From the NCBI GenBank assembly GCA_035294225.1, contig DATGLH010000095.1, forward strand, positions 1 to 64,000: 64,000 nucleotides of DNA. The letters run 5' to 3'. The position numbers were made by a program, and so were the translations under genes. Below are positions 9,001-16,717 of this stretch, piece by piece. The stretch comes from Trebonia sp035294225 (GTDB lineage: Bacteria; Actinomycetota; Actinomycetes; Streptosporangiales; Streptosporangiaceae). Below the pieces are notes generated by a model, which ran no database searches, was not told where the DNA came from, and worked only from the letters and a program-made list of their open reading frames with translations. The first letter of the stretch is position 1. Each line of letters begins with the position of its first letter.

Positions 9001-9919
9001 TCGTCACCAGGCCGGTGAGCACCCGCACCGGGCCGGCGAGCTGTGCCAGGTAGCTGGAGAACGCCAGGAACGTGCCGAGCGTCACGTGCCCGCCGATGGC
9101 CAGCCAGCCGCCGAGCGCGAGCACGCCGACCAGCCCGAGCGACGGGATCACGGTGAGGGCGGGGTTGTACCTGGCGGTGAGCCTGATCATCCGCAGCCGG
9201 GAGCCGAACAGGTTCTCGCTCGCGGCCTCCATCCGCCGCATCTCCCGCTCTTCCTGGCCGAACCCCTTGACGACGCGGACCCCGCCGATGGCCTCGTCCA
9301 CGATCGCGGCGACCTCGCCCACCTGCTGCTGCGCGTGCCAGCTAGCCGGGAACAGCTTCACGCGGGAGGCCCGGGCGATCAGCCACAGCGCGGGCGCGAC
9401 GGCGATCGCGACCAGCGCGAGCAGCGGCGACAGCGTGACCATGATGACCAGGGAGAAGACGAACAGGAACAGGCTGCCCAGGGTCAGCGGCACCATGCTG
9501 AGCAGGCCCTGCACCATGTTGAGGTCGGAGATCGACCTGCCGACGAGCTGGCCGGTGTGGATCTCGTCCTGCCGGGCGCCGTCCAGCCGCGACAGCGAGT
9601 CGAACAGTTCGGTGCGCATGGCGTGCTGCACGTCGAGCGCGATCCGGCCGCCGCGGAACCGCCGGATGTAAATGCCGGCGAAGTTGGCCGCCGCGGCGAT
9701 CAGCAGGCCGGCCGCCAGCGGCCAGACCGGCTCCCGCCGCGCGACGATCACGTTGTCGATGACCGCCCGCTGCAACAGCGGGATCGTCAGCGTCGCCGCC
9801 ACGTAGAGCAGCGAGCCCGCCAGCGCGAGCACCACGTCCCGCCGGAACCGCCAGCAGTATCCCGCCAGCCGCCTGATCCAGCGGGCCTCGCTGCTCCGCT
9901 GGCTGCCGTTGTCGTCCAT
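6011..9919 (-). CDS. Fused tandem ABC exporter (two TMD-NBD halves)
   Basis: This 1302-residue protein joins two complete half-transporters, each a six-helix exporter membrane domain plus an ATPase domain. Half 1 (about 1-630) has Walker A GPSGSGKS near residue 380, signature LSGGQRQR and LLLLDDATSAVD. Half 2 has Walker A GQTGAGKS near residue 1093, signature LSAGQRQ, LLLDEATAALD and an IVVAHRL switch. A Gly/Ser/Pro-rich linker joins the halves. A collagen-like insert of GGP/GRP triplets (about 1035-1069) interrupts the second ATPase domain just after the FSYAG A-loop. The start is ATG 9919 with GGGGAC upstream; an open frame extends further but is low-complexity. Likely a lipid or drug exporter; substrate unknown. 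Confidence 0.85.
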   Translation of the reverse strand: MDDNGSQRSSEARWIRRLAGYCWRFRRDVVLALAGSLLYVAATLTIPLLQRAVIDNVIVARREPVWPLAAGLLIAAAANFAGIYIRRFRGGRIALDVQHAMRTELFDSLSRLDGARQDEIHTGQLVGRSISDLNMVQGLLSMVPLTLGSLFLFVFSLVIMVTLSPLLALVAIAVAPALWLIARASRVKLFPASWHAQQQVGEVAAIVDEAIGGVRVVKGFGQEEREMRRMEAASENLFGSRLRMIRLTARYNPALTVIPSLGLVGVLALGGWLAIGGHVTLGTFLAFSSYLAQLAGPVRVLTGLVTIGQEARASVIRVFEVIDSRPTITDKQGAIELPADAAGITFDDVQFGYVPSQPVLRGLSLEVRPGETVAVIGPSGSGKSTLSLLLPRFYDVRGGAVRIGGHDVRDVTQQSLRTAIGMVMEDSFLFSDTVRANIAYGQPDATFEQVVAAARAAEADEFIRALPDGYDTVIGEQGFTLSGGQRQRVALARALITSPRLLLLDDATSAVDPRIEAGIHATLRRVMAGRTTLLIAHRRSTLNLADRIAVLTADGRVADVGTHEELTERSELYRLLISGPGDDAEGIDAGELPGELPGESGTGAGGTGATGQSGGGDGAQPRLRSGYSGTEAAARGGARMGGGARMDGMIGSLPPSPELLAKVAALPPVKDRPKVDLARARAADRHFTLRRLLRPIAIALIAGLVLDGLDTAANLALPALVRGGIDQGVEARAFGMVAVMALAGLAIAGGDWLVNIAETMVVGRNGERLLFTLRVKIFAQLQRLGLDFYERELSGRIMTRMTTDVDALSTFLQTGLVTMISSVLTFAGVLVAMLVISVRLGLFVLAIMPFLIAATVVFRAKSAKAYTEAREKVSVVNADLAENVAGLRVTQAFRRESRNRERFAGRSDAYRRSRLRAQRYIALYFPFVQTLSTVASTLVLVLAVGQVRSGALTTGALIAYLLYIDMVFSPVQQLSQVFDGYQQAAVGLQRIKELLRLRTSTPEPADPVPVPAAGLTGRIELRDVRFSYAGGPALPGAPAPGGPGGPGGPDGPGRPGGPGGPDGPGRPGGTPGEAIAGVSFTVSPGETVALVGQTGAGKSTIVKLIARFYDVTSGAVLVDGTDVRSYDLTAFRRRLGVVPQEAYLFSGTVAEAIAYARPSASMAEIEAAARAVGAHEMIMRLPGGYGHEVGERGRSLSAGQRQLIALARAELADPDILLLDEATAALDLASEAAVTRATRQLTASRTTIVVAHRLTTAARADRIVVMDRGRVAEIGTHEELLERGGVYAGLWDAFVGESEYAA

Positions 9920-10160
9920 CCGTCCCCGATGAATGAGGTGCGCTGGTAAGCCAGGACTTCCAACACGGCATCGCGATGTTTCATTTCCGAAACTAACGGC
10001 CTTCCGCGCCGCGCGAACGCCTGCCGCCCGCACGGCTCCCGCCCCGCCCGCACTTCCGCCTCGCACGGCTCCGGCTCCGCACGGCTCCCGCCCTGCCCGC
10101 ACAGTTCCGGCCCCGCACAGCTCCGCGGCTCACCCCGCCCCGGGCCGGGGCGGCTGCCAA

Positions 10161-10216
10161 CCGGATGAATGTGACACCGAGCCGGTAATAGCCGGCTGAA
10201 TGTCACATTCATCCGG
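10161..10216. repeat. 15-bp perfect inverted repeat with nested palindromes
   Basis: CCGGATGAATGTGAC (10161-10175) is mirrored by GTCACATTCATCCGG (10202-10216). Between them lie CCGG-TAATAG-CCGG and the palindrome GAATGTCACATTC (10198-10210). It could be a regulator-binding cluster or a cruciform-forming mobile relic. Its place before sbcDC, whose product cleaves hairpin DNA, is worth noting. Confidence 0.8.
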
Positions 10217-10300
10217 TCGGGCGGCAGGGCCGGAGACCGGTCGGGCGGCAGGGCCGGAGAGGAGCAGCTGCGTCAGGGCTCCGGCGATCTGCGTATCTTT

Positions 10301-10417
10301 ATCATTACCGTGAGGCTGCCTCATTCCCGTGGGGCTGCGGCCTCTCTCATTCCCGTGGGATGGGGCTGCGGCCTCTTTCATTCCTGTGGGGCTGCTTTCA
10401 TTCCTGTGGGCTGCGGC
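10301..10417. repeat. Degenerate tandem repeat, five copies
   Basis: Five head-to-tail variants of TCATTCCYGTGGGGCTGC, with spacers of 0-13 bases (often GGCCTCTC), fill this segment. The irregular spacing and lack of unique spacers argue against a CRISPR array. Confidence 0.75.
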
Positions 10418-10464
10418 GGGTTCAGTGTGACGTCTCGGATGGTGAGATGGCCCTTCTCCAGCCT

Positions 10465-10513
10465 GCCGATGGCGCCAACGGCATGCTCTATCCAGGCCGA
10501 TGGCGCCAACGGC
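10465..10513. repeat. Dispersed near-palindromic 18-mer, two copies (locus 1)
   Basis: GCCGATGGCGCCAACGGC occurs at 10465-10482 and 10496-10513, separated by ATGCTCTATCCAG. The 18-mer is an imperfect palindrome around TGGCGCCA. The same 49-base arrangement recurs at 53474-53522 and, shortened on one side, 53557-53605, so this is a dispersed intergenic element. Confidence 0.85.
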
Positions 10514-10712
10514 AGGCTGCGCCGCCGGCCGCCCCGCCGCCCGCCGCCGCCGTCCGGCATAGAACCCCGCCGTCCGGCATAGAAGACGACGCCAGCATTC
10601 CGCGAGGGCCCCATTCCGGATTTCACGGTGAAGGGTTTTCCGGTTCGCCCGCGAGAGCGTGGCCGCCCGGAACCGGCGCGTAATGTCAGACGGATTCGCT
10701 ATGGTCCGTGCC

Positions 10713-11834
10713 ATGCGATTCCTGCATACCTCCGACTGGCATCTCGGGCGGTCGCTGCACCGGGCCGACCTGCGCGACGCGCAGTGCCGGTTCCTCGATC
10801 ACCTGGTGGAGACCGCGCGCGCCGAACGGGTGGACGCCGTGCTGGTCGCGGGCGACGTCTACGATCGCGCGGTGCCGCCGGTGGACGCGGTGGCCTTGTA
10901 TGACGATGCGCTGGTGCGGCTGCGCGAGACCGGCGCCCGGGTGATCTTGATCAGCGGCAACCATGACTCCGCCCGGCGCCTGGGGGTCAACAGCGGGCTG
11001 ATCGACGCGGTCGGCGTGCACCTGCGCACCAGGCCCGGCAAGCTGGCGGAACCGGTCATCCTCCACGACGACCACGGCCCGGTCGCCGTGTACGGGGTGC
11101 CGTACCTGGAACCCGCCGCCGAGGGGGCGAGGAGCCACGAGGCCGTCCTCGGCGCCGCGGTGCGGCAGATCCGCGCCGACGCGGCGGCCCGCGGCATGAC
11201 CCGCACGGTGGTGATGGCGCACGCCTGGGTGCACGGGGGAGCAGGCAGTGACTCCGAGCGGGACATCTCGGTCGGCGGCGTGGGGGATGTCCCGCTGTCG
11301 CTTTTCGACGGGTTCAGCTATGTGGCGCTCGGTCACCTGCACGGCCAGCAGACGCTCGCCGAGCACATGCGCTACAGCGGATCGCCGCTGCCTTACTCCT
11401 TCTCCGAGGCGCGCCACAAGAAGGGAAGCTGGCTCGTGGAGATCGGCGTGGACGGGAAGACGCGCGTCGAGCGGGTGCCGGCGCCGGGCTACCGCCGGCT
11501 GACCGTGCTGCGCGGGCGCATCGATGACCTGCTCACCTCGCCGGAGTACGCCGACTGCGAGGGAGACTTCCTGTCCGTGACGCTCGTCGACGCGGCCCGT
11601 CCGGAGGCCGCGATGGACCGGCTCCGCAGGCGCTTCCCGCACATCCTGACGCTGGAGTTCAAGCCGGAGGGCGTGACCGCCGACAGCCGCAGCTACGGTG
11701 ACCGCGTAAGGGGGCGCGACGACCTCGCGATCGCGGCCGAGTTCGTCCAGCACGTGCGCGGCACGCCGGCCGCGCCCGCGGAGCGCGACCTGTTCGCTGC
11801 CGCGTTCCAGGCCGCCCGCGGCGGGGCCTCCTGA
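10713..11834 (+). CDS. sbcD: Exonuclease subunit SbcD (Mre11-like)
   Basis: This 373-residue metallophosphatase is the nuclease half of SbcCD, which opens DNA hairpins and blocked ends. All Mre11 phosphodiesterase motifs are visible: DWHLGR near the N-terminus, AGDVYDR, ISGNHDS, the VMAHAWVHGG histidine and GHLHGQQ. ATG 10713 gives the family-typical MRFLHTSDWHLGR start; ATG 10701 is in frame 12 bases upstream. No strong ribosome-binding site is visible. Its TGA overlaps the sbcC ATG by one base (TGATG), so the two are co-translated. Confidence 0.95.
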   Translation: MRFLHTSDWHLGRSLHRADLRDAQCRFLDHLVETARAERVDAVLVAGDVYDRAVPPVDAVALYDDALVRLRETGARVILISGNHDSARRLGVNSGLIDAVGVHLRTRPGKLAEPVILHDDHGPVAVYGVPYLEPAAEGARSHEAVLGAAVRQIRADAAARGMTRTVVMAHAWVHGGAGSDSERDISVGGVGDVPLSLFDGFSYVALGHLHGQQTLAEHMRYSGSPLPYSFSEARHKKGSWLVEIGVDGKTRVERVPAPGYRRLTVLRGRIDDLLTSPEYADCEGDFLSVTLVDAARPEAAMDRLRRRFPHILTLEFKPEGVTADSRSYGDRVRGRDDLAIAAEFVQHVRGTPAAPAERDLFAAAFQAARGGAS

Positions 11835-14800
11835 TGCGGCCCCACCGGCTCCGCGTGACGGCCTTCGGGGCGTTCGCGGGGACCGAGCAGGTCAGCTTCG
11901 ATGACCTGGAGGGACTGTTCCTGCTGCACGGCGAGACCGGCGCCGGGAAGACCACGCTGCTCGACGCGATCGCGTTCGCGCTCTACGGCCGCGTGCCGGG
12001 GGAGCGCGGCAAGGCCAGGCGGCTTCGTTCCGATCACGCGGCCGCGGACGTCCGCACCGAGGTGGAACTGGAGGCGACGATCGGCGGGCGGCGGCTGCGG
12101 ATCACCCGCAAACCGGAGCAGGAGCGCCCGAAGCGGTCGGGAACCGGCATGACCAGGGAGCCCGCGTCCGTGCGGCTTGAGGAGTGCTCGCCGGACGGCA
12201 CGTGGGAGGTCAAGTCGGCCCGTGCCGGGGAGGCGGACGCCGAGATCGCGGGCCTGATGGGAATGTCTGCCGAGCAGTTCTTCCAGGTGGTCCTGCTCCC
12301 GCAGGGGCAGTTCGCGCAGTTCCTGCACGCCGATGCGGAAGCCAGGGCGCGGCTGCTGCAGAAGCTGTTCGGCACCGACCGGTTCCGTGCCGTCGAAGAC
12401 TGGCTGGCCGAGCGGCGCCGCACCACCGCCGGCGCGGTCGCCGAGGCATCCGGGGCGGTGGACCGTCTGCTGGCCCGTGTCGCCCAGGCCGCTGGCGTGC
12501 CGATGCCGGAGGCGCCGCCGGACGCGCCGGGCGAAGGCGGTGCCGGCCCGTGGCAGGAGACGTGGGCGGCCGGCCTGGCGGCCAGCGCCATGGCCGAGGT
12601 GACGGCGGCCGCGGCGGCCGTCGCGGCGCGCGAGCGGGATCTGGACGCGGCGCTCGCCGCGCAGCGCGAGGCCCAGCAGCTCGCGGACCGGCAGCGGCGC
12701 CGCCGCGAGGCCCTGCGCCGCCAGGCCGACCTCGCGTCCGCCGCCCCCGAGGTGGCGCGGCTGCGCGCGGCGGCGGACGCCGCTTCGCGGGCGGCCGAGG
12801 TAGCCCCGGTGCTCGACGAGGCCGACCGGGCGGCCGCCGCCGCGGCCGCGGCCGCCGCGGCCGAAGAGCGCGCACTCGCCGCGATCCCGGCCGACGTGCT
12901 GGCGCGGATCCAGCCGGCGGCCGCACCCGGCGAGGCGGCGCGGCCGCCGGTCAGCCCCGCGGCGCTGCGGGCCGCCGCCGAGCGGCAGCGAGCGCAGTGC
13001 GGCAGGCTGGACGCGCTGCGAGCCGTCGCGCAGCAGGCAGCCGACGAGGACGGGGCGGCGGCCGCCGCGCGGGAGCGGGCCGGCCGGCTAGCCCAGGAGC
13101 TGGGCAAGGTGCGGGCCGAAGCCGCGAGCCGCCAGGACGCGCGCCCGCAGGCCGTCGCAGCGCGCGACGCCGCCAGCCAGGCGGCGGCGGACCTGCCCGC
13201 GGCGCGGACGGCGGCTGACACCGCCCGCCGGGTGGCCGCGGACTCCGCTGCCCTGGTCGGAAAACGCGCCGAACGGGAACGCCTGGACAAGGCGCATGCG
13301 GACGCGCGGCGCAAAGCGCTCGACCTGAAGGAGGAAGCGCTGCGGATCCGCGAGGCGCGCATCGGCGGCATGCGCGCCGAACTGGCCGCCACCCTCGTCG
13401 ACGGCGTCCCGTGCCCGGTATGCGGCTCCCCCGACCACCCCGCGCCTTGCGAGCTGACCGGCGCGCCGGTGACCCGCGAGCAGGAAGACGCGGCCAACGC
13501 CGCCGCCGACGAGGCCGGCCAGGCGGCGGACGATGCGGCCCGGCGGGTCGCCGCCGCCGACGCGGAGATCAGCGGGCTCACCCAGCGCCTGTCGGACATG
13601 GGCTTCGCCGTGCCGGAAGACGCCATGGCCCTCGCCGCCGCCGCCCGCCAGGCCGAGGACGACGCCCGCCAGGCCGAGGACGACGCCGCCCGGCTCGCCG
13701 CGGCCGCCGCTGACCTCGATGACCTCCAGCGGCGCCTTGAAGCCCTCGACAACGCCATCGCGGAGGCCGAGCGCAGGCAGGCCGAGCTCGCCGGGCAGCG
13801 CACCGCCGCCCTGGCCGAGGCGGACGCCGCCGCGCGGCGTGCCGCCGACCGGCGCGCGGAACTGCACGCCCAGCTCGGCGGCGAGCCCGACCTGGCCGCC
13901 GCTCTCGACACCGCGCGCCGCCTGGCCGAGGCGCTGACCGCCGCCGCGGACGCCGCGGACGACGCCGCGCGCACGGCGGCGGAGGCGCGGGACGCGAACG
14001 AGCGCGCGGTCCGCGCCGCCGTCGGCGCCGGCTTCGGCGCCGCTCTCCCCGGTGCCGCCATCTCGACCGCCCCGGGCCCGGAGGCGGTCGAGATGGCGCG
14101 GGCAGCCGCGCGGGACGCCGCCTGGCGCCGGGACGCGGCCGACCGCATCGCCCGCCACGAAGCCGAGGCCGAAGCCGTCGCCTCGCTCCTCGCCGACCCC
14201 GACCTGGATGTCCCCCTCGACCCGCCGGCGCCCGTCCAGGCCTGCGCCGAAGCCGCCGAGGAGGCGCGGGAGGCGTACGCGGCCGCGGAGAAGGCACACG
14301 GCAGCGCCCGGCATACCGCTGAGCAGCTGTCCCTGCTCCAGCCGCAGCTCGCCGAGGCGCTCGCCGTGCTCGGACCGCTTAGGGAGCAGGCCGAGCAGGC
14401 CAGGCACCTGGCCGACCTGGCCGCCGGGCTAGGGGCCAACAAGTACCGCATGACGCTGTCGAGCTTCGTGCTGGCCGCGCGCCTGGAGGAGGTCGCCGCC
14501 GCGGCCAGCCAGCGGCTGCTGACGATGACCGCCGGCCGCTACTCGCTGGTGCACACCGACGCCAGGCGCGGCGGCGGGCGGGCCGGGCTCGGCCTGCTCG
14601 CCTGCGACTCGTGGACCGGGATCGACCGGGACACGAGCACGCTGTCCGGCGGCGAGACCTTCCTGGCCAGCCTCGCCCTCGCCCTCGGCCTCGCCGACGT
14701 CGTCACCGCCGAAGCGGCGGGCACGCCGATGGAGGCGCTGTTCGTCGACGAGGGCTTCGGAACCCTAGACGAGGACACCCTTGAGGAGGTGATGAACGTC

Positions 14801-14935
14801 CTCGACGGCCTGCGCGAAGGCGGCCGCATCGTCGGCATCGTCAGCCACGTCACCGAGCTCCGCCAGCGCATCCCTGCCCGGATCCACGTCCGCAAGGGCC
14901 ACCACGGCAGCCACATCACGGTCACCGCCGGCTAG
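11834..14935 (+). CDS. sbcC: Exonuclease subunit SbcC (Rad50-like ATPase)
   Basis: This 1033-residue SMC-like ATPase pairs with SbcD. The N-terminal ATPase half has Walker A GETGAGKTT near residue 35. Two long Ala/Arg/Glu-rich coiled coils flank the zinc hook CPVCG (Cys527, Cys530). The C-terminal half carries the signature TLSGGETFLASLALALG and Walker B ALFVDEGFGTLD. An in-frame duplication (DDARQAE repeated) is visible in the second coiled coil. The coils are extremely alanine-rich, as expected from the base composition. Length is normal for actinobacterial SbcC. Confidence 0.95.
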   Translation: MRPHRLRVTAFGAFAGTEQVSFDDLEGLFLLHGETGAGKTTLLDAIAFALYGRVPGERGKARRLRSDHAAADVRTEVELEATIGGRRLRITRKPEQERPKRSGTGMTREPASVRLEECSPDGTWEVKSARAGEADAEIAGLMGMSAEQFFQVVLLPQGQFAQFLHADAEARARLLQKLFGTDRFRAVEDWLAERRRTTAGAVAEASGAVDRLLARVAQAAGVPMPEAPPDAPGEGGAGPWQETWAAGLAASAMAEVTAAAAAVAARERDLDAALAAQREAQQLADRQRRRREALRRQADLASAAPEVARLRAAADAASRAAEVAPVLDEADRAAAAAAAAAAAEERALAAIPADVLARIQPAAAPGEAARPPVSPAALRAAAERQRAQCGRLDALRAVAQQAADEDGAAAAARERAGRLAQELGKVRAEAASRQDARPQAVAARDAASQAAADLPAARTAADTARRVAADSAALVGKRAERERLDKAHADARRKALDLKEEALRIREARIGGMRAELAATLVDGVPCPVCGSPDHPAPCELTGAPVTREQEDAANAAADEAGQAADDAARRVAAADAEISGLTQRLSDMGFAVPEDAMALAAAARQAEDDARQAEDDAARLAAAAADLDDLQRRLEALDNAIAEAERRQAELAGQRTAALAEADAAARRAADRRAELHAQLGGEPDLAAALDTARRLAEALTAAADAADDAARTAAEARDANERAVRAAVGAGFGAALPGAAISTAPGPEAVEMARAAARDAAWRRDAADRIARHEAEAEAVASLLADPDLDVPLDPPAPVQACAEAAEEAREAYAAAEKAHGSARHTAEQLSLLQPQLAEALAVLGPLREQAEQARHLADLAAGLGANKYRMTLSSFVLAARLEEVAAAASQRLLTMTAGRYSLVHTDARRGGGRAGLGLLACDSWTGIDRDTSTLSGGETFLASLALALGLADVVTAEAAGTPMEALFVDEGFGTLDEDTLEEVMNVLDGLREGGRIVGIVSHVTELRQRIPARIHVRKGHHGSHITVTAG

Positions 14936-14958
14936 GCGCCAGACCGCTGCCTGGCGCC
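14935..14958 (+). terminator. Hairpin after sbcC
   Basis: GGCGCCAG (14935-14942) and CTGGCGCC (14951-14958) form a perfect 8-bp stem with an 8-base loop, starting at the last base of the sbcC stop codon. There is no T-tract, as is common in actinomycetes. Confidence 0.5.
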
Positions 14959-14972
14959 CGCGGGCCGCTGCC

Positions 14973-15031
14973 CGGCGCCGGCGGAGCGGGGATCGGCGCC
15001 GGCGGAGCGGGGATCGGCGCCGGCGGACCGG
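14973..15031. repeat. 21-bp tandem repeat
   Basis: The unit CGGCGCCGGCGGAGCGGGGAT is repeated exactly at 14973 and 14994, followed by a partial third copy. It lies in the 395-base gap between sbcC and the universal stress gene. The rest of that gap holds GC-rich low-complexity DNA, with a less extreme stretch (about 15170-15260) just before the stress gene; no gene is seen. Confidence 0.8.
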
Positions 15032-15330
15032 CACCTCCCGGCCGCGCTGCCCGGCGCCCGCGGGCCGCGGGCCGGCACCCGCCGGCCGCGGCGGGGCCGG
15101 GAAGGCAGCCCGATTCGCCCGGCCGCGCCGCATATGCCGGCCTGCGCCGGGCGAATCGTGCGTGCCCAGCGGGTTAACGCGTTACCGCCTGGGAAAATCT
15201 CGCCGGGGGGTATCGTGCCGGGCGGGCTCCCGGATTACGATCGGGCCTTGGAAAACGAAACCCCTGGCTGACCGCCCGAGGGACGGCGGACAGGCGCGTC
15301 AGGCGGCGAACGGTATGGGGGGGTTCGGGT

Positions 15331-15900
15331 ATGTCAGCTTCTGCGGTGCGGCGGATCGTGGTGGGAGTGGACGGTTCCGCCGAATCCGCTGCCGCGCTGC
15401 GCTGGGCCTGCCGCGAGGCGAGCCTGCGCGGCGCGGCGGTGCATGCGGTGCACGCGCGGGAGGCGCCGTGTCACAGCATGGCCAGTTACGCCGTCTCTGC
15501 CCGGTGCCGGCCTCACGACGACACGGACGGCATGGACGACATGTGGCGGACGGTACTGCCCGGTCACGTGCCGGGCGTTCAGATCCGCACCGAAGTTGCC
15601 GACGGCCTCGCCGCGCGCGTCCTTCTCGACCGCTGCGAGGGGGCCGACATGCTGGTCCTCGGGACCGCGAGCGACACGCCGGGCGCGCCGCGCCCGGCCG
15701 GCCCGGTGATCCGCGCCTGCCTGCGCCGCGCCGCCTGCCCGGTCGTCGTCATCGGCGTCGCCCAGGAACCGCTTCCGCACCGGGACGCGGCGGGCCATGG
15801 CGGCGAGGCGCAGGTCCCGGCGCCGGCGCCCGCGGAAGAGGCTCCCGTCCCGGCCGGCGGCCCGGACGCCGTGCCCGTCCCGGCCGGCGCGTGCGGATAG
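15331..15900 (+). CDS. Universal stress protein (UspA family)
   Basis: This 189-residue single-domain protein has the UspA start RRIVVGVDGSAESAAALRWA, with the conserved Asp after the first strand, and the C-terminal CPVVVIGVA strand. The nucleotide-loop motif is partly degraded (LVLGTASDTPGAP then AGPVIRA), so ATP binding is uncertain. An Ala/Pro-rich tail of about 35 residues follows. USP proteins of actinobacteria are often part of hypoxia or dormancy regulons, which fits the NifJ and hydrogenase genes downstream. ATG 15331 is preceded by a G-rich ribosome-binding site. Its end overlaps the next gene by 10 bases. Confidence 0.85.
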   Translation: MSASAVRRIVVGVDGSAESAAALRWACREASLRGAAVHAVHAREAPCHSMASYAVSARCRPHDDTDGMDDMWRTVLPGHVPGVQIRTEVADGLAARVLLDRCEGADMLVLGTASDTPGAPRPAGPVIRACLRRAACPVVVIGVAQEPLPHRDAAGHGGEAQVPAPAPAEEAPVPAGGPDAVPVPAGACG

Positions 15901-16163
15901 CGATCCGCGTCAAGCCGGGCGCCGCGCGGACCGCCGTCGGCGGCCGGCACGGCGACGCGCTCGTAGTGTCCGTCACCGCGCGGGCGGCAGACGGCAAGGC
16001 GACCGAAGCGGCGCTGCGCGCCGTGGCCGAGGCGTTCGGCGTGCGGCGCCGGGACGTCAGCCTGGTGACCGGGGCGACAAGCCGGGACAAGGTAGTGGAC
16101 GTCGGCGGAGATGCCGGGCAACTGGCAGGCCGCCGCGACGCGCTGCTCGGCCCGGCGGCGTAA
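15891..16163 (+). CDS. DUF167 / YggU family protein
   Basis: This 90-residue protein matches the small YggU/DUF167 fold: IRVKPGAARTAVGG, ALVVSVTARAADGKATEAAL and the signature VSLVTGATSRDKVV. Its biochemical role is unknown. GTG 15891 lies inside the universal stress gene end, implying coupled translation. The stop codon lies inside a 15-base tandem duplication. Confidence 0.85.
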   Translation: MRIAIRVKPGAARTAVGGRHGDALVVSVTARAADGKATEAALRAVAEAFGVRRRDVSLVTGATSRDKVVDVGGDAGQLAGRRDALLGPAA

Positions 16164-16190
16164 ACCCCGGCGGCGTAAACCCCGCGGCGA
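16152..16190. repeat. 15-bp stop-codon-spanning tandem repeat
   Basis: CCGGCGGCGTAAACC at 16152 includes the TAA of the DUF167 gene and is repeated at 16167, with a degraded third copy from 16182. Confidence 0.75.
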
Positions 16191-16239
16191 AAGGCTCCCG
16201 CCCCGTAAGGCCATGCCCTGTGCCCGTAAGGTAGCCGTC

Positions 16240-16563
16240 ATGGACCCCTCCGCGACAGACGCCCCGGCTGTCGCCGACAACCCGGCCGCGTCCCGGTATG
16301 AGGTGCGCGTCGGCGGCGAACTGGCCGGCTTCGTCAGCTACCGCCTCCGCGGCCAGGTGATCAGCCTGGTCCACACGGAGGTCGGTTCCCGGTTCCAGGG
16401 TTCGGGGCTTGCCGGGCGCCTGGCCCGCTTCAGCCTCGACGACGCCAGGGACCGGCAGCTGGCCGTGCTGCCGTCCTGTCCTTACATCCTGTCCTGGATC
16501 AGGAAGCACCCCGAGTACACGGACCTCGTGCCACCCGATCGACGCGCTGACTTCGGCCTATGA
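16240..16563 (+). CDS. Small GNAT-like N-acetyltransferase (YjdJ type)
   Basis: This 107-residue protein belongs to the minimal GNAT family (PF14542-like). It has the beta strands RYEVRVGGELAGFVSYR, the HTEVGSRFQGSGLAGRLA acetyl-CoA loop (Q-G-S-G-L-A) and the C-terminal SCPYILSWIRKHPEY motif, all diagnostic of this family. Targets are unknown. ATG 16240 has an AAGGT element about 8 bases upstream. Confidence 0.88.
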   Translation: MDPSATDAPAVADNPAASRYEVRVGGELAGFVSYRLRGQVISLVHTEVGSRFQGSGLAGRLARFSLDDARDRQLAVLPSCPYILSWIRKHPEYTDLVPPDRRADFGL

Positions 16564-16669
16564 CGCCGGGCCGGTACGATCGTGACGAGCCAGGCGCGCC
16601 GGCCGGCGCCGGCCACCGGCCAGCGATCAGCGCCGGCCAGCACCGGCCGGCCGGCACGGCCGGCCGACC

Positions 16670-16702
16670 AGCGACCGACCAGCGACCGACCAGCGACCGA
16701 CC
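16670..16702. repeat. 11-bp tandem repeat, three copies
   Basis: AGCGACCGACC is repeated exactly at 16670, 16681 and 16692, directly before the ribosome-binding site of the dehydrogenase gene. The preceding 100 bases are GCCGGCC-rich and non-coding. Confidence 0.85.
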
Positions 16703-16717
16703 GAAGGCGGAGGCGAC

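Larger units (their letters stand above)
9920..10712. other. Divergent intergenic region rich in repeats
   Basis: About 790 bases separate the exporter and sbcD starts. No convincing gene is present. It holds a long perfect inverted repeat (10161-10216), a degenerate tandem repeat (10301-10417) and two copies of a dispersed near-palindromic 18-mer (10465-10513). A Pro/Ala/Arg-coding stretch at 10000-10150 is a low-complexity CGGCTCCCGCC-type repeat. Confidence 0.5.

Noticed and set aside
7862..9949. 695-codon plus-strand frame opposite the ABC exporter
   Set aside because: No motif or family pattern; the minus strand has complete exporter domains.
10301..10417. Possible CRISPR array from the five TCATTCCYGTGGGG copies
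   Set aside because: Repeat spacing is irregular with no unique spacers; a degenerate tandem repeat fits better.
12034..14451. 805-codon minus-strand frame opposite sbcC
   Set aside because: Almost entirely Ala/Ser/Arg, a mirror of the alanine-rich SbcC coiled coils.
14936..15330. Search for a small RNA or gene between sbcC and the stress protein
   Set aside because: Only GC-rich repeats and a terminator-like hairpin were seen.
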